Position numbers and translations under genes: made by a program. The notes below the pieces were generated by a model, which saw only the letters and a list, made by a program, of their open reading frames with translations, was not told where the DNA came from and ran no database searches. From contig CAKURN010000016.1 of the NCBI GenBank assembly GCA_934675695.1, positions 1-12,021 of the forward strand: 12,021 nucleotides of DNA. Direction: 5' to 3'. Shown piece by piece: positions 1 to 6,477 of the stretch; within the stretch, counting starts at the first letter, position 1; every line of letters begins with the position of its first letter. Origin of the DNA: an uncultured Candidatus Melainabacteria bacterium (GTDB lineage: Bacteria; Cyanobacteriota; Vampirovibrionia; Gastranaerophilales; Gastranaerophilaceae).

Positions 1-2235
1 CAGCTTGAAAGCGTTAAATACGAAATTCAAAAAGTAGTAAACACTGCAGGTAACGACTCAGGCGTCAAAACAGAAGTATTCAATTTGAATACTACAGTAA
101 CAACTATAGGTAACAATGTACAAAACCTTGCAGGAAGCGTTGTTTCTTCTAAAGAAGAAATGCAAAACCTTACAGAAACCGTAAAAGGTTTGGGAAATGA
201 ATTAAAAAGCGTCCATGGACTCATCAACGATGAGATTTTGTACAAATCTCACAATCATAGACAAGATTTTGAAAGATATTTAAACGCTGCAAAAGAAGAA
301 ATAAAAAACCTCATTATGGGTTTGACAAATTTCAAAAAAGACTTGTCAGCAATAAATTCAGGCAACATAAAAATCTTGCAAGAACCTATTGAGCGTGCTT
401 TATCCGAACTTAAAAACCAAGATATCGGAAAAAACATAAAAGAATTGTCTGACAATTTGAGAGATACGGTTTTTGAAATTCAATCTTCTATCCAAAATAT
501 GCAAACGAGCTTGAATGACATAAATTCAGTTTCTTCTATGCAAATTTTGACTCAAATATCGGAAAATATCCCAACAATCGCAGATAGATTAGAAATATTC
601 AGAACTCACGTCGTTACAGAAAACAGTAACAATCTTAGCCAAGTAAGAAGTTCGTTTAATGACACAATCGCAACGCTTCAAAGCAACTTGAAAGACGCTG
701 TAGACAAAATCCAAGACGACACAAAAACAATAAATATAGAAACACTAGACACTCTAAAAGTCGACTTGCAAAAGCTTTCTGACCATTTGATTGATAATGT
801 TGAATCTTTAAACGAAAGAATACAAAAAGAATTTGTCAATTTTAAAACAGATTTTCAAGATTTTTCTTTAAAACAAATTGACAACTTAGACAAAGTCACT
901 GATAAAGTAACGAGTTTGGAAGTCGGTTTAGAAAATTTCACCCAAGATGCTGTTGAAAAAATCAATGACGCAATCAATTCTAACAATGCTCATACTCAAG
1001 ATATCTTAGATGGAATCAGAGGCGACATTTTAGAAGGCATTTCTAACATCGGAAAAAACAACAAAACTTCTATTTCGTCTTTTGAAGCAAAAGTCGACAA
1101 ATTGCTCGATAGCTACATTGGGGCGGATTTGGACAATATTGTTGAAAAAAAATCCCTAAGAGAAACTGTCGTCGATATAGAAACAAAAATCGACAGAACA
1201 AATCTTCAACAAATCCACAATGCAAAAGAATTGTTGGAAGAAATTCAAACTTCTACTTCTAATTTGTCAATGAAAATCTCAAACATTGAAGAAAGCAAAA
1301 ACATAGCTTCGATTTTGAGTGCTATATCAAAAATTTCTGAAAAAATGCAAGATTTGGAAGAAGGAAGTTCTGAATTAAAAGAATATTTCAATTCTACAAA
1401 AGAAGAAATCGACCAAAAATTAAAAGACAATATCCAAAAAATCTCTATTTTGGTTGAAAAGCCGAAAGACACTTCGCTTCTTGATGCGCAAAATTCAAAT
1501 ATCGACGAATTGTCGGCAAAAGTTCAAGAATATCTCTCTAATTTTGAGTTTTTGAAAGCAAATATTTCTCAAGAAATAAAAGAAAATTTAGAAGGTGAAT
1601 TTTCAAAAATAGAAAATTCTATCAAAAAAATAAGAACAAACGAAGAAAACTCAAACTATTCTTACACGTTAGAAGATATCGAATCTGACCTTGCAAAAAT
1701 AAAATTGGCAATCGAAAAACACTCAGCAAACAACGACGAATTAAGAAGCGTTTTTGAAAAAGTTGTTGAATTGAGAACAATGTCAATCGAAAACATCAAG
1801 GTAAATCGTGATATAGAGACAGAAATCGGAAATTTAACAGGTTGGTTTAAAGATGTTTCAATAAAAATCGATGATGTTGCAGAAAGAATAGACGAATTGG
1901 AGCAAAAAGGTTTTGAAGACATAAAAACTCGTCTTGTTCAAAGCGAAAAATCAAAAAGAGATGTTTTAGAATTTAATGGCAAAATCGAAAACGCTCTCAA
2001 ACTTTTGATTAAAAATTCTCAAAACCAAGATATCAAAATTGCAGAATTAAACAAAAAAATCGAATTGCTCTCACAAGCACAAACAGAAAGCTTTAACCCT
2101 AATCAGTTCATTGATATTTTCTATGAAAACATGACTCAAACAAAAATGTTGTCTAATAGAGTTGAAATTATTGAAAATAAAATGACTTCAATCCAGACAG
2201 TTTTGGAAAAATTAATTGGCTATATTGAGCAGTAA
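1..2235 (+). CDS. Long coiled-coil protein of unknown function, 3' part (5'-truncated by window edge)
   Basis: The reading frame is open from the first base, so the true start lies upstream; the first possible internal start is a TTG at 85 with nothing to recommend it. The visible 744 residues are almost entirely predicted helix, rich in Lys, Glu, Asn, Ser, Ile and Leu, with hydrophobic residues at heptad-like spacing. I see only four prolines, one Trp (in a GWFKD segment near the C-terminus) and no Cys. There is no membrane segment, nucleotide-binding motif or catalytic signature. The protein ends in a short Pro-containing break (SFNPNQF) followed by a compact last coiled coil of about 40 residues. 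This composition is typical of structural, filament-like or tethering proteins, and resembles SMC-arm or methyl-accepting-type helices, but no HAMP or receptor-signalling hairpin motif is recognisable. It is the last gene before a strand switch. Function is not assigned; a missing N-terminal domain may define it. Confidence 0.85.
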   Translation, partial: QLESVKYEIQKVVNTAGNDSGVKTEVFNLNTTVTTIGNNVQNLAGSVVSSKEEMQNLTETVKGLGNELKSVHGLINDEILYKSHNHRQDFERYLNAAKEEIKNLIMGLTNFKKDLSAINSGNIKILQEPIERALSELKNQDIGKNIKELSDNLRDTVFEIQSSIQNMQTSLNDINSVSSMQILTQISENIPTIADRLEIFRTHVVTENSNNLSQVRSSFNDTIATLQSNLKDAVDKIQDDTKTINIETLDTLKVDLQKLSDHLIDNVESLNERIQKEFVNFKTDFQDFSLKQIDNLDKVTDKVTSLEVGLENFTQDAVEKINDAINSNNAHTQDILDGIRGDILEGISNIGKNNKTSISSFEAKVDKLLDSYIGADLDNIVEKKSLRETVVDIETKIDRTNLQQIHNAKELLEEIQTSTSNLSMKISNIEESKNIASILSAISKISEKMQDLEEGSSELKEYFNSTKEEIDQKLKDNIQKISILVEKPKDTSLLDAQNSNIDELSAKVQEYLSNFEFLKANISQEIKENLEGEFSKIENSIKKIRTNEENSNYSYTLEDIESDLAKIKLAIEKHSANNDELRSVFEKVVELRTMSIENIKVNRDIETEIGNLTGWFKDVSIKIDDVAERIDELEQKGFEDIKTRLVQSEKSKRDVLEFNGKIENALKLLIKNSQNQDIKIAELNKKIELLSQAQTESFNPNQFIDIFYENMTQTKMLSNRVEIIENKMTSIQTVLEKLIGYIEQ

Positions 2236-2286
2236 GATTTGAATATAAGAATTAAAACTTTTTGTTTATTAAATGTAATGACTTGC

Positions 2287-2323
2287 TAATTTTTTAATGC
2301 TAAAAACTAGCATTAAAAAATTA
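2287..2323. repeat. Perfect AT-rich inverted repeat (possible terminator between convergent transcripts)
   Basis: Arms at 2287-2302 (taattttttaatgcta) and 2308-2323 are exact reverse complements, giving a 16-bp stem with the 5-nt loop AAAAC. It lies 51 bp past the coiled-coil gene stop and 34 bp past the 3' end of the minus-strand tRNA-Leu, so it sits between two convergent transcripts. The stem is mostly A-T, and neither side is followed by a U-run outside the stem. It is therefore not a textbook intrinsic terminator, though position suggests end-of-transcript function. Confidence 0.5.
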
Positions 2324-2357
2324 CGTCCGCATAAGTAAATCTTAGTCTTAAGATAAC

Positions 2358-2439
2358 TGTCGACAGGGGGACTTGAACCCCCACGAGTCGCCTCACATGC
2401 ACCTCAAGCATGCTTGTCTACCAATTCCAACATGTCGAC
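2358..2439 (-). tRNA. tRNA-Leu (anticodon GAG)
   Basis: Read on the minus strand the 82-nt sequence folds as a class II tRNA. The 7-bp acceptor stem is GTCGACA/TGTCGAC with discriminator A at 2358. The D arm contains TTGGAATTGGTAGACAA. The anticodon stem CATGC/GCATG encloses the loop TTGAGGT, with T33 and anticodon GAG (CUC/CUU leucine codons). A long variable arm (GAG/CTC stem) is typical of tRNA-Leu. The T arm is GGGGG-TTCAAGT-CCCCC. CCA is not encoded, so it must be added post-transcriptionally. The gene begins 50 bp after the gpsA stop on the same strand, with no terminator seen between them, so co-transcription with gpsA is possible. Confidence 0.96.
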
Positions 2440-2489
2440 AAAATATCTATTCAATTTTCAAATTTTATTTTACCACAAAAATTAAAAAA

Positions 2490-3485
2490 TTAATCTTCGT
2501 GTTTTAATTTTCTATTCATCAATTTGTCCAAAATTTCTTTTGGCGTAATATCTGTATAAACTGCCTCGTAGATTGCGTTTGATACAGGTACTTCTATATT
2601 TAATTTTTTTGCAAGTTCGCATAGTGCTTTAGAAGTCTTTACCCCTTCTGCAACTGAACCCAATTCATTTAATATATCATTGATTTTTTTGCCTTTTGCA
2701 ATCATTGAGCCTACTGTGTAGTTTCTGGAATATGGGCTAGAAGCTGTTGCAATCAAATCTCCCATACCGGATAATCCGTATAGTGTTGCAGGTTTTGCTC
2801 CTAGTGCAGTACCTACTCTAACCATTTCTGCCATACCACGAGTCAACAAAGAGCCTCTTAAATTATCCCCCAAATTCATTGCACTAGCAAAGCCGGAAGC
2901 TATAGCAATCACGTTTTTGAGGCTTCCGCCCAATTCTACCCCGATTAAATCTGTGTTTGTATAAAGTCTGAATAAAGACGGCACGTTCAACAATTCTTGA
3001 GCCTTTTTTGCAACATTTTCATCAACAGAAGCAACAGTTGCAAGCGTCGGGTGCCCTTCTATAATTTCTCTTGCAAGTGTTGGGCCTGATAGAGTTGCAA
3101 ATTTAATATCGGGTAAAACCTCCAAAATAACTTCGCTCATGCGTTTTAGGGTTGGAATTTCGATACCTTTTGCCAGATTGACTAGAATTTGGTCTTCTTT
3201 TAAACCGCCAAGAGCCTTTATTTGTTCACAAACAGGGCGAATTCCCCCTGTAGAAACTACAAGAAGAATAATTTGTGCGTTATCTAATGCTTCTTTTAAA
3301 TTTGATGTTATGTTTACTTTTTTGTCTAATTGGATTTTTAGGGGCTTTTCTAGCCTTTTTTCATTTATTAAACATTCAGGCAAGTCTTCTTTTCTGCCCC
3401 AAACAAAAATATCGTCAAAATTGTTGTTTAATAATTTTGCAATAGTTAAACCCCAACAGCCTGCACCCAATACGGTCAATTTCAT
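2490..3485 (-). CDS. gpsA: Glycerol-3-phosphate dehydrogenase [NAD(P)+]
   Basis: Cytosolic enzyme that reduces dihydroxyacetone phosphate to sn-glycerol-3-phosphate with NAD(P)H, the entry step of phospholipid synthesis. The 331-residue length matches the family. The N-terminal Rossmann fold shows the dinucleotide motif G7-A-G9-C-W-G12. NLAKGIE (K106) and SGPTLARE (133-140) are the conserved substrate and cofactor segments. The catalytic lysine is K190 in GGSLKNVIAIASG, and the C-terminal GLSGMGDLIATASS motif (238-250) is intact. The ATG at 3485 directly follows the TAA of the upstream CDF-CorC gene (3488-3486). A GAGGA ribosome binding site lies inside the end of that gene, about 7-8 nt upstream, so the two are expected to be one operon with coupled translation. 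No damage or odd residues are seen. Confidence 0.97.
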   Translation of the reverse strand: MKLTVLGAGCWGLTIAKLLNNNFDDIFVWGRKEDLPECLINEKRLEKPLKIQLDKKVNITSNLKEALDNAQIILLVVSTGGIRPVCEQIKALGGLKEDQILVNLAKGIEIPTLKRMSEVILEVLPDIKFATLSGPTLAREIIEGHPTLATVASVDENVAKKAQELLNVPSLFRLYTNTDLIGVELGGSLKNVIAIASGFASAMNLGDNLRGSLLTRGMAEMVRVGTALGAKPATLYGLSGMGDLIATASSPYSRNYTVGSMIAKGKKINDILNELGSVAEGVKTSKALCELAKKLNIEVPVSNAIYEAVYTDITPKEILDKLMNRKLKHED

Positions 3486-5330
3486 TTAATTTTCCTCTTG
3501 ATTGTCTTTTTTGTCTTTTTCTTTTTCGTCTTGATTTATGAATGGAGTATTTTTTTGCATTTTTACTCTTTGAATTTTTACCCCATCAAGCTCAAGTATA
3601 GTATAAACTATGTTTTTATCTTCTACAGTATCATTGAGTTCAGGCTCTCTACCTAAAAGCCCGAAAACATACCCGCCGATTGTTTGAAAATCTTCGTTTG
3701 GAATATCTTGGTCATATTTTTCATTGAAGTCTTCGATATTCATTTTGGCTGAAACATTCAATGTATAATCGTCGATTTTTACGATTTCAGGGGTTTCTAC
3801 TTCGTCAAATTCGTCGTAGATTTCTCCTACTATTTCTTCGATAATGTCTTCTATCGTAACTATACCTGAAATTCCGCCATGTTCGTCCATAACGATTGCA
3901 ATTTGATTTTTTGAAGAAGTAAAATCAGATAACAAATCAGAGATGAATTTGTTTTCCGGAACAATCAAAACATCTCTCAAAAGCGATTTTATTTCTATGT
4001 TTGTATTTCCGTTTTTAATTTCTCTTAAAACATCTTTTGCATTCACGATACCAACGATATTGTCGACATTTTCTTCAAAAATAGGAATTCTTGTGTGCCC
4101 TGATTCTATGATTGTGTCAGCCAGTTCGTAAATTGATTTTGTAGCTTCTGAAAAAATTATTTCAGTTCTAGGTATCATGATTTCTTTTACGACAGCATTT
4201 GCAAAAGAAAAGAAGTTTGATAGCATAGTCGCTTCGTGATTGTCGATTGCACCTATTTTTTCGCCTTCTTTGATTAATTTGTCTAATTTTTCTTCCCAGT
4301 TGTCTTCTTCATCATGAGCAACAAGCTCAATCGCAACATGGTTAACGTTTTTGACGTATTTTTTAATTTTTCTTTCGAGCATTTGAGCAATGTCATCTGC
4401 ATCTTTCATTTGCGTTTCGGGATCGACTTCTATCGTCATATTAATAACCAGTCCGGAAGTCCCTAAATCCATCGTTTTTAGTTCAGTAACTTGGGTTATT
4501 CCATGGATTGTGCTTGCAACATTTCTGATTATTTCTTCTACACGAGGTTGTGCAGATTGGACAGTGAGGCTGCTTACGTTATTTTTTAACAAATAAATCG
4601 CAAGAGCAAACAATATAACCCCAATCAATATAGAAGCTATAGCGTCAGGAATATAAGCAAACTGCTGCGGAAGGAATTTTGCCGTTGTGATTGAAAACAA
4701 TGCTACAAAAACACCAAAAAATGCAGAAGAATCTTCCCACCAGACGAATTTTGTTGTAGGAGATTGGATTTTTCTAATGTTTTTGAATGAAATTATGTAT
4801 TTTTTTATGATGTTTTTTTCAATAATCTGCAATTCTTCTATAACGGCGTTTGTGGCTGAATTTACTGCCCAAGCTTCAAAACACATAGAAATAACAAGAG
4901 CCAAAGCGACATAGTTGTAATTTTTCAATAAATCCATTATTTCTTTGTGATTGATTAATTTGTCAAAACCGTTGTAAATAGCAACAAACGTACCTGCTAA
5001 CATTAACAAAGAAGCAAACATAGCCCAAACATTAGCTTCCAGTCCATAACCAAAAGGGTGTTCACTGTCTGCGGGTCTAGAACCTCTTTTTATGCCTACC
5101 ATTAAACAAATACTATTGAAACTATCGACACCACTGTGCATAGCTTCCGCTAAAAGTGCAGAAGATTTTGTAAACATAAAGCAAACAAACTTTACAAGAG
5201 CAATTGCAATATTTGCGATAAAAGCTCTCAAGACCGCTTTTAGTTTTGCATCATCGATGTTTTTTGTATTTGTTGCTTCTACTATATTTATACTGTCTGA
5301 AATTTCGATATTCTGACCAGATGTTGACAT
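3486..5330 (-). CDS. CDF-family cation transporter fused to CBS-pair/CorC_HlyC module
   Basis: Inner-membrane protein of 614 residues combining two normally separate modules. Residues about 28-250 are a cation diffusion facilitator membrane domain with six predicted helices. It has the TM2 motif H65-x3-D69, a HPFGYG motif (91-96) after TM2, and WWEDSSAFFGV in TM5 (E199-D200). This E-D form resembles ZnT9-like CDFs rather than the HxxxD of YiiP. Residues about 255-340 are the ferredoxin-like cytoplasmic CDF domain. Residues about 341-380 then read like the CorC/CNNM linker (EEDNWEEKLDKLIKEGE), followed by two CBS domains (about 382-505, with MIPRTE and DEHGGISGIVTIEDIIEEIVGEI) and a CorC_HlyC domain (about 512-592). 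The C-terminus is a charged tail. Family knowledge: CDFs export Zn, Mn, Fe or Co by proton antiport, and CBS/CorC modules usually regulate DUF21/CNNM magnesium transporters and bind adenosine nucleotides. Substrate is unknown; nucleotide-gated divalent-cation export is inferred. The ATG has an AAGGA site 5-6 nt upstream. Confidence 0.93.
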   Translation of the reverse strand: MSTSGQNIEISDSINIVEATNTKNIDDAKLKAVLRAFIANIAIALVKFVCFMFTKSSALLAEAMHSGVDSFNSICLMVGIKRGSRPADSEHPFGYGLEANVWAMFASLLMLAGTFVAIYNGFDKLINHKEIMDLLKNYNYVALALVISMCFEAWAVNSATNAVIEELQIIEKNIIKKYIISFKNIRKIQSPTTKFVWWEDSSAFFGVFVALFSITTAKFLPQQFAYIPDAIASILIGVILFALAIYLLKNNVSSLTVQSAQPRVEEIIRNVASTIHGITQVTELKTMDLGTSGLVINMTIEVDPETQMKDADDIAQMLERKIKKYVKNVNHVAIELVAHDEEDNWEEKLDKLIKEGEKIGAIDNHEATMLSNFFSFANAVVKEIMIPRTEIIFSEATKSIYELADTIIESGHTRIPIFEENVDNIVGIVNAKDVLREIKNGNTNIEIKSLLRDVLIVPENKFISDLLSDFTSSKNQIAIVMDEHGGISGIVTIEDIIEEIVGEIYDEFDEVETPEIVKIDDYTLNVSAKMNIEDFNEKYDQDIPNEDFQTIGGYVFGLLGREPELNDTVEDKNIVYTILELDGVKIQRVKMQKNTPFINQDEKEKDKKDNQEEN

Positions 5331-5360
5331 TTTTTATCCTTATCAATAATCAATATGTGT

Positions 5361-5389
5361 ATTTTATTCCTAAAATGTCTTTTTTGCAA
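5361..5389 (-). promoter_or_regulatory. Candidate sigma-70 promoter for the CDF-CorC/gpsA/tRNA-Leu block
   Basis: On the minus strand TTGCAA (5389-5384) is followed after exactly 17 bp by TAAAAT (5366-5361). Transcription would start near 5354, leaving a leader of about 24 nt containing the AAGGA ribosome binding site of the CDF-CorC gene. In such AT-rich DNA, matches of this quality arise by chance, so this is a prediction from spacing and position. Confidence 0.45.
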
Positions 5390-5426
5390 TTTGTTAAATT
5401 TTTTTCTGTTAAAAATTATAAAAAAC

Positions 5427-5455
5427 TTGTATTAAAATATTTTTTCTTATAAAAT
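5427..5455 (+). promoter_or_regulatory. Candidate sigma-70 promoter for the zinc-ribbon/RG-rich gene
   Basis: TTGTAT (5427-5432), a 17-bp spacer, then TAAAAT (5450-5455). The implied leader is about 90 nt, unusually long for a small gene in this window. A second weaker option is TTGATA (5474-5479) with TATTGC (5496-5501). The rest of the 224-bp divergent intergenic region (5331-5554) is simple AT-rich DNA; I see no riboswitch fold or clear operator in it. Confidence 0.35.
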
Positions 5456-5554
5456 ATATACATAAAGTTATATTTGATAGTGAGAGTATATTTAATATTG
5501 CCCTAAGTTATTTTTTTAAAGTGATGGGGATAACGAAATAGAAAGATTGTTCTA

Positions 5555-6343
5555 ATGTATACTAACAAATGCATTAAATGCGGTAAAGAATTTGAAACTA
5601 AAAACCCAAAAAGGGTGATTTGTCCTGATTGTTTATATCCAGACAGAGGAACAGCTGCAGCAGCATCTACCCCAACAGTAGATGAAAATGGTGTTGTACA
5701 AGATTATTCCAGAGGATACTCTGCAGGTTCCGGCAATCCTGAAGGCTATCAAAGAAGAAGTATGAACCGTCCATACAATAACAACAACCGTCCACGTCAA
5801 GGTGGTGGTTTCCAACGTAGAGATTACAATGGCGGCAATGGTATGCAACGTCGTCCTCAAAGACCGATGGGTGCAAGAGGTGGTTTCAACAACAGAAGAC
5901 CTCAAAGACCTAAACAATCAAGACCACTATTGATAAACAGAGAACAATTGGCTCAAATAGAAGAAATGTACAAAAAGATGCTTCCTTTGCCAAACCCTGA
6001 TGCACACGAAGTAATCGCACAAGCAGTAGGATTGGAGCCTAAAAAAGTATTTTTTGGAATTAATTTAATCAGACAAAAAATGATGCTTCCAAAAATTCAA
6101 TTCCCAAAAAGAAAACTTGCAATTACACCTGATCAAATGATGGCAATAAAAAATCTCTATGAACCGTTGCTTCCTTTGCCTCCGATTGGCTGTCACAAAA
6201 TTCTTGCAGCTCAATTGAAAATGGACGAATGGAGAGTTCACGTTGGGATTGGTTTGGTTAGAAAACAAATGGGACTTGACCGTTGGAACTCTGAAAGAGA
6301 AGATTGTCCTGAAGAATTTAAAGTAAAAAAAGAAGAAAAATAA
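5555..6343 (+). CDS. Zinc-ribbon protein with Arg/Gly/Asn-rich linker and duplicated C-terminal HTH-like repeat (putative nucleic-acid-binding)
   Basis: A 262-residue protein I do not recognise as a named gene. Residues 6-26 form a Cys4 zinc ribbon: C6-x2-C9, C23-x2-C26, embedded in a basic loop (KNPKR). Residues about 50-125 are low complexity, rich in Arg, Gly, Asn and Gln with several RG/RR/RP clusters, and so probably disordered. Residues 127-180 and 190-243 are two copies of a 54-residue unit that align without gaps, with 17 identities by my count. Each contains LPLP, then an H...IA/LA helix, a turn, and a V..GI.L.R..M helix, the layout of a helix-turn-helix. There is no signal peptide or membrane segment. 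Together these point to a cytoplasmic RNA- or DNA-binding protein; that is inference. The start is weakly supported: only GAAAGA (5541-5546) lies at ribosome-binding-site distance, but the zinc ribbon begins directly after this ATG. The gene is monocistronic with its own terminator. Confidence 0.85.
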   Translation: MYTNKCIKCGKEFETKNPKRVICPDCLYPDRGTAAAASTPTVDENGVVQDYSRGYSAGSGNPEGYQRRSMNRPYNNNNRPRQGGGFQRRDYNGGNGMQRRPQRPMGARGGFNNRRPQRPKQSRPLLINREQLAQIEEMYKKMLPLPNPDAHEVIAQAVGLEPKKVFFGINLIRQKMMLPKIQFPKRKLAITPDQMMAIKNLYEPLLPLPPIGCHKILAAQLKMDEWRVHVGIGLVRKQMGLDRWNSEREDCPEEFKVKKEEK

Positions 6344-6359
6344 ATAAATAACAAAAATT

Positions 6360-6395
6360 AAAAAGCCTCTCAAATTTAACTCGGGAGGCTTTTTT
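6360..6395 (+). terminator. Intrinsic terminator of the zinc-ribbon/RG-rich gene
   Basis: The A-rich left arm AAAAGCCTC (6361-6369) pairs with GAGGCTTTT (6385-6393). The stem extends inward by a T-G wobble and a C-G pair, with loop AAATTTAACTC, and a run of T follows immediately (6390-6395). It begins 17 bp after the TAA stop. The A-tract/GC stem/T-tract symmetry means it could also act on minus-strand transcripts. Confidence 0.9.
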
Positions 6396-6414
6396 AAATG
6401 GCTTATTTGGTGGA

Positions 6415-6441
6415 TTGAAATAAAACTTAAAAAGGTATAAT
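6415..6441 (+). promoter_or_regulatory. Candidate promoter of hppA
   Basis: TTGAAA (6415-6420) and a consensus TATAAT (6436-6441) lie between the upstream terminator and hppA. The spacer is 15 bp, shorter than the ideal 17. A second consensus TATAAT lies at 6454-6459 but lacks a well-spaced -35. The hppA ribosome binding site GGAAGGA (6463-6469) sits 8 nt before its ATG and is the best in the window, consistent with strong expression. Confidence 0.5.
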
Positions 6442-6477
6442 CGTCTTGTGTAGTATAATTTTGGAAGGATTAGTGTA

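Noticed and set aside
85..87. TTG as the start of the coiled-coil gene
   Set aside because: The frame continues upstream to base 1 with the same coiled-coil composition and there is no ribosome binding site; the gene is cut by the window edge.
3139..3489. Plus-strand 116-residue frame opposite gpsA
   Set aside because: gpsA on the other strand has every family motif; this frame has no recognisable feature or ribosome binding site.
5456..5554. Riboswitch or structured leader before the zinc-ribbon gene
   Set aside because: The segment is simple AT-rich sequence; I could not find paired helices or a known aptamer core.
5633..5917. Minus-strand open frames opposite the zinc-ribbon/RG-rich gene
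   Set aside because: They mirror the low-complexity linker; no ribosome binding site, no family resemblance, while the plus frame has Cys4 and duplicated repeats.
6065..6373. Minus-strand frame of 102 residues across the end of the zinc-ribbon gene
   Set aside because: It overlaps the C-terminal repeat and the terminator antisense; its Phe-rich start region is the complement of Lys codons.
6454..6459. Second TATAAT upstream of hppA as the main -10 box
   Set aside because: No reasonable -35 at 16-18 bp upstream; kept only as a note under the upstream candidate.
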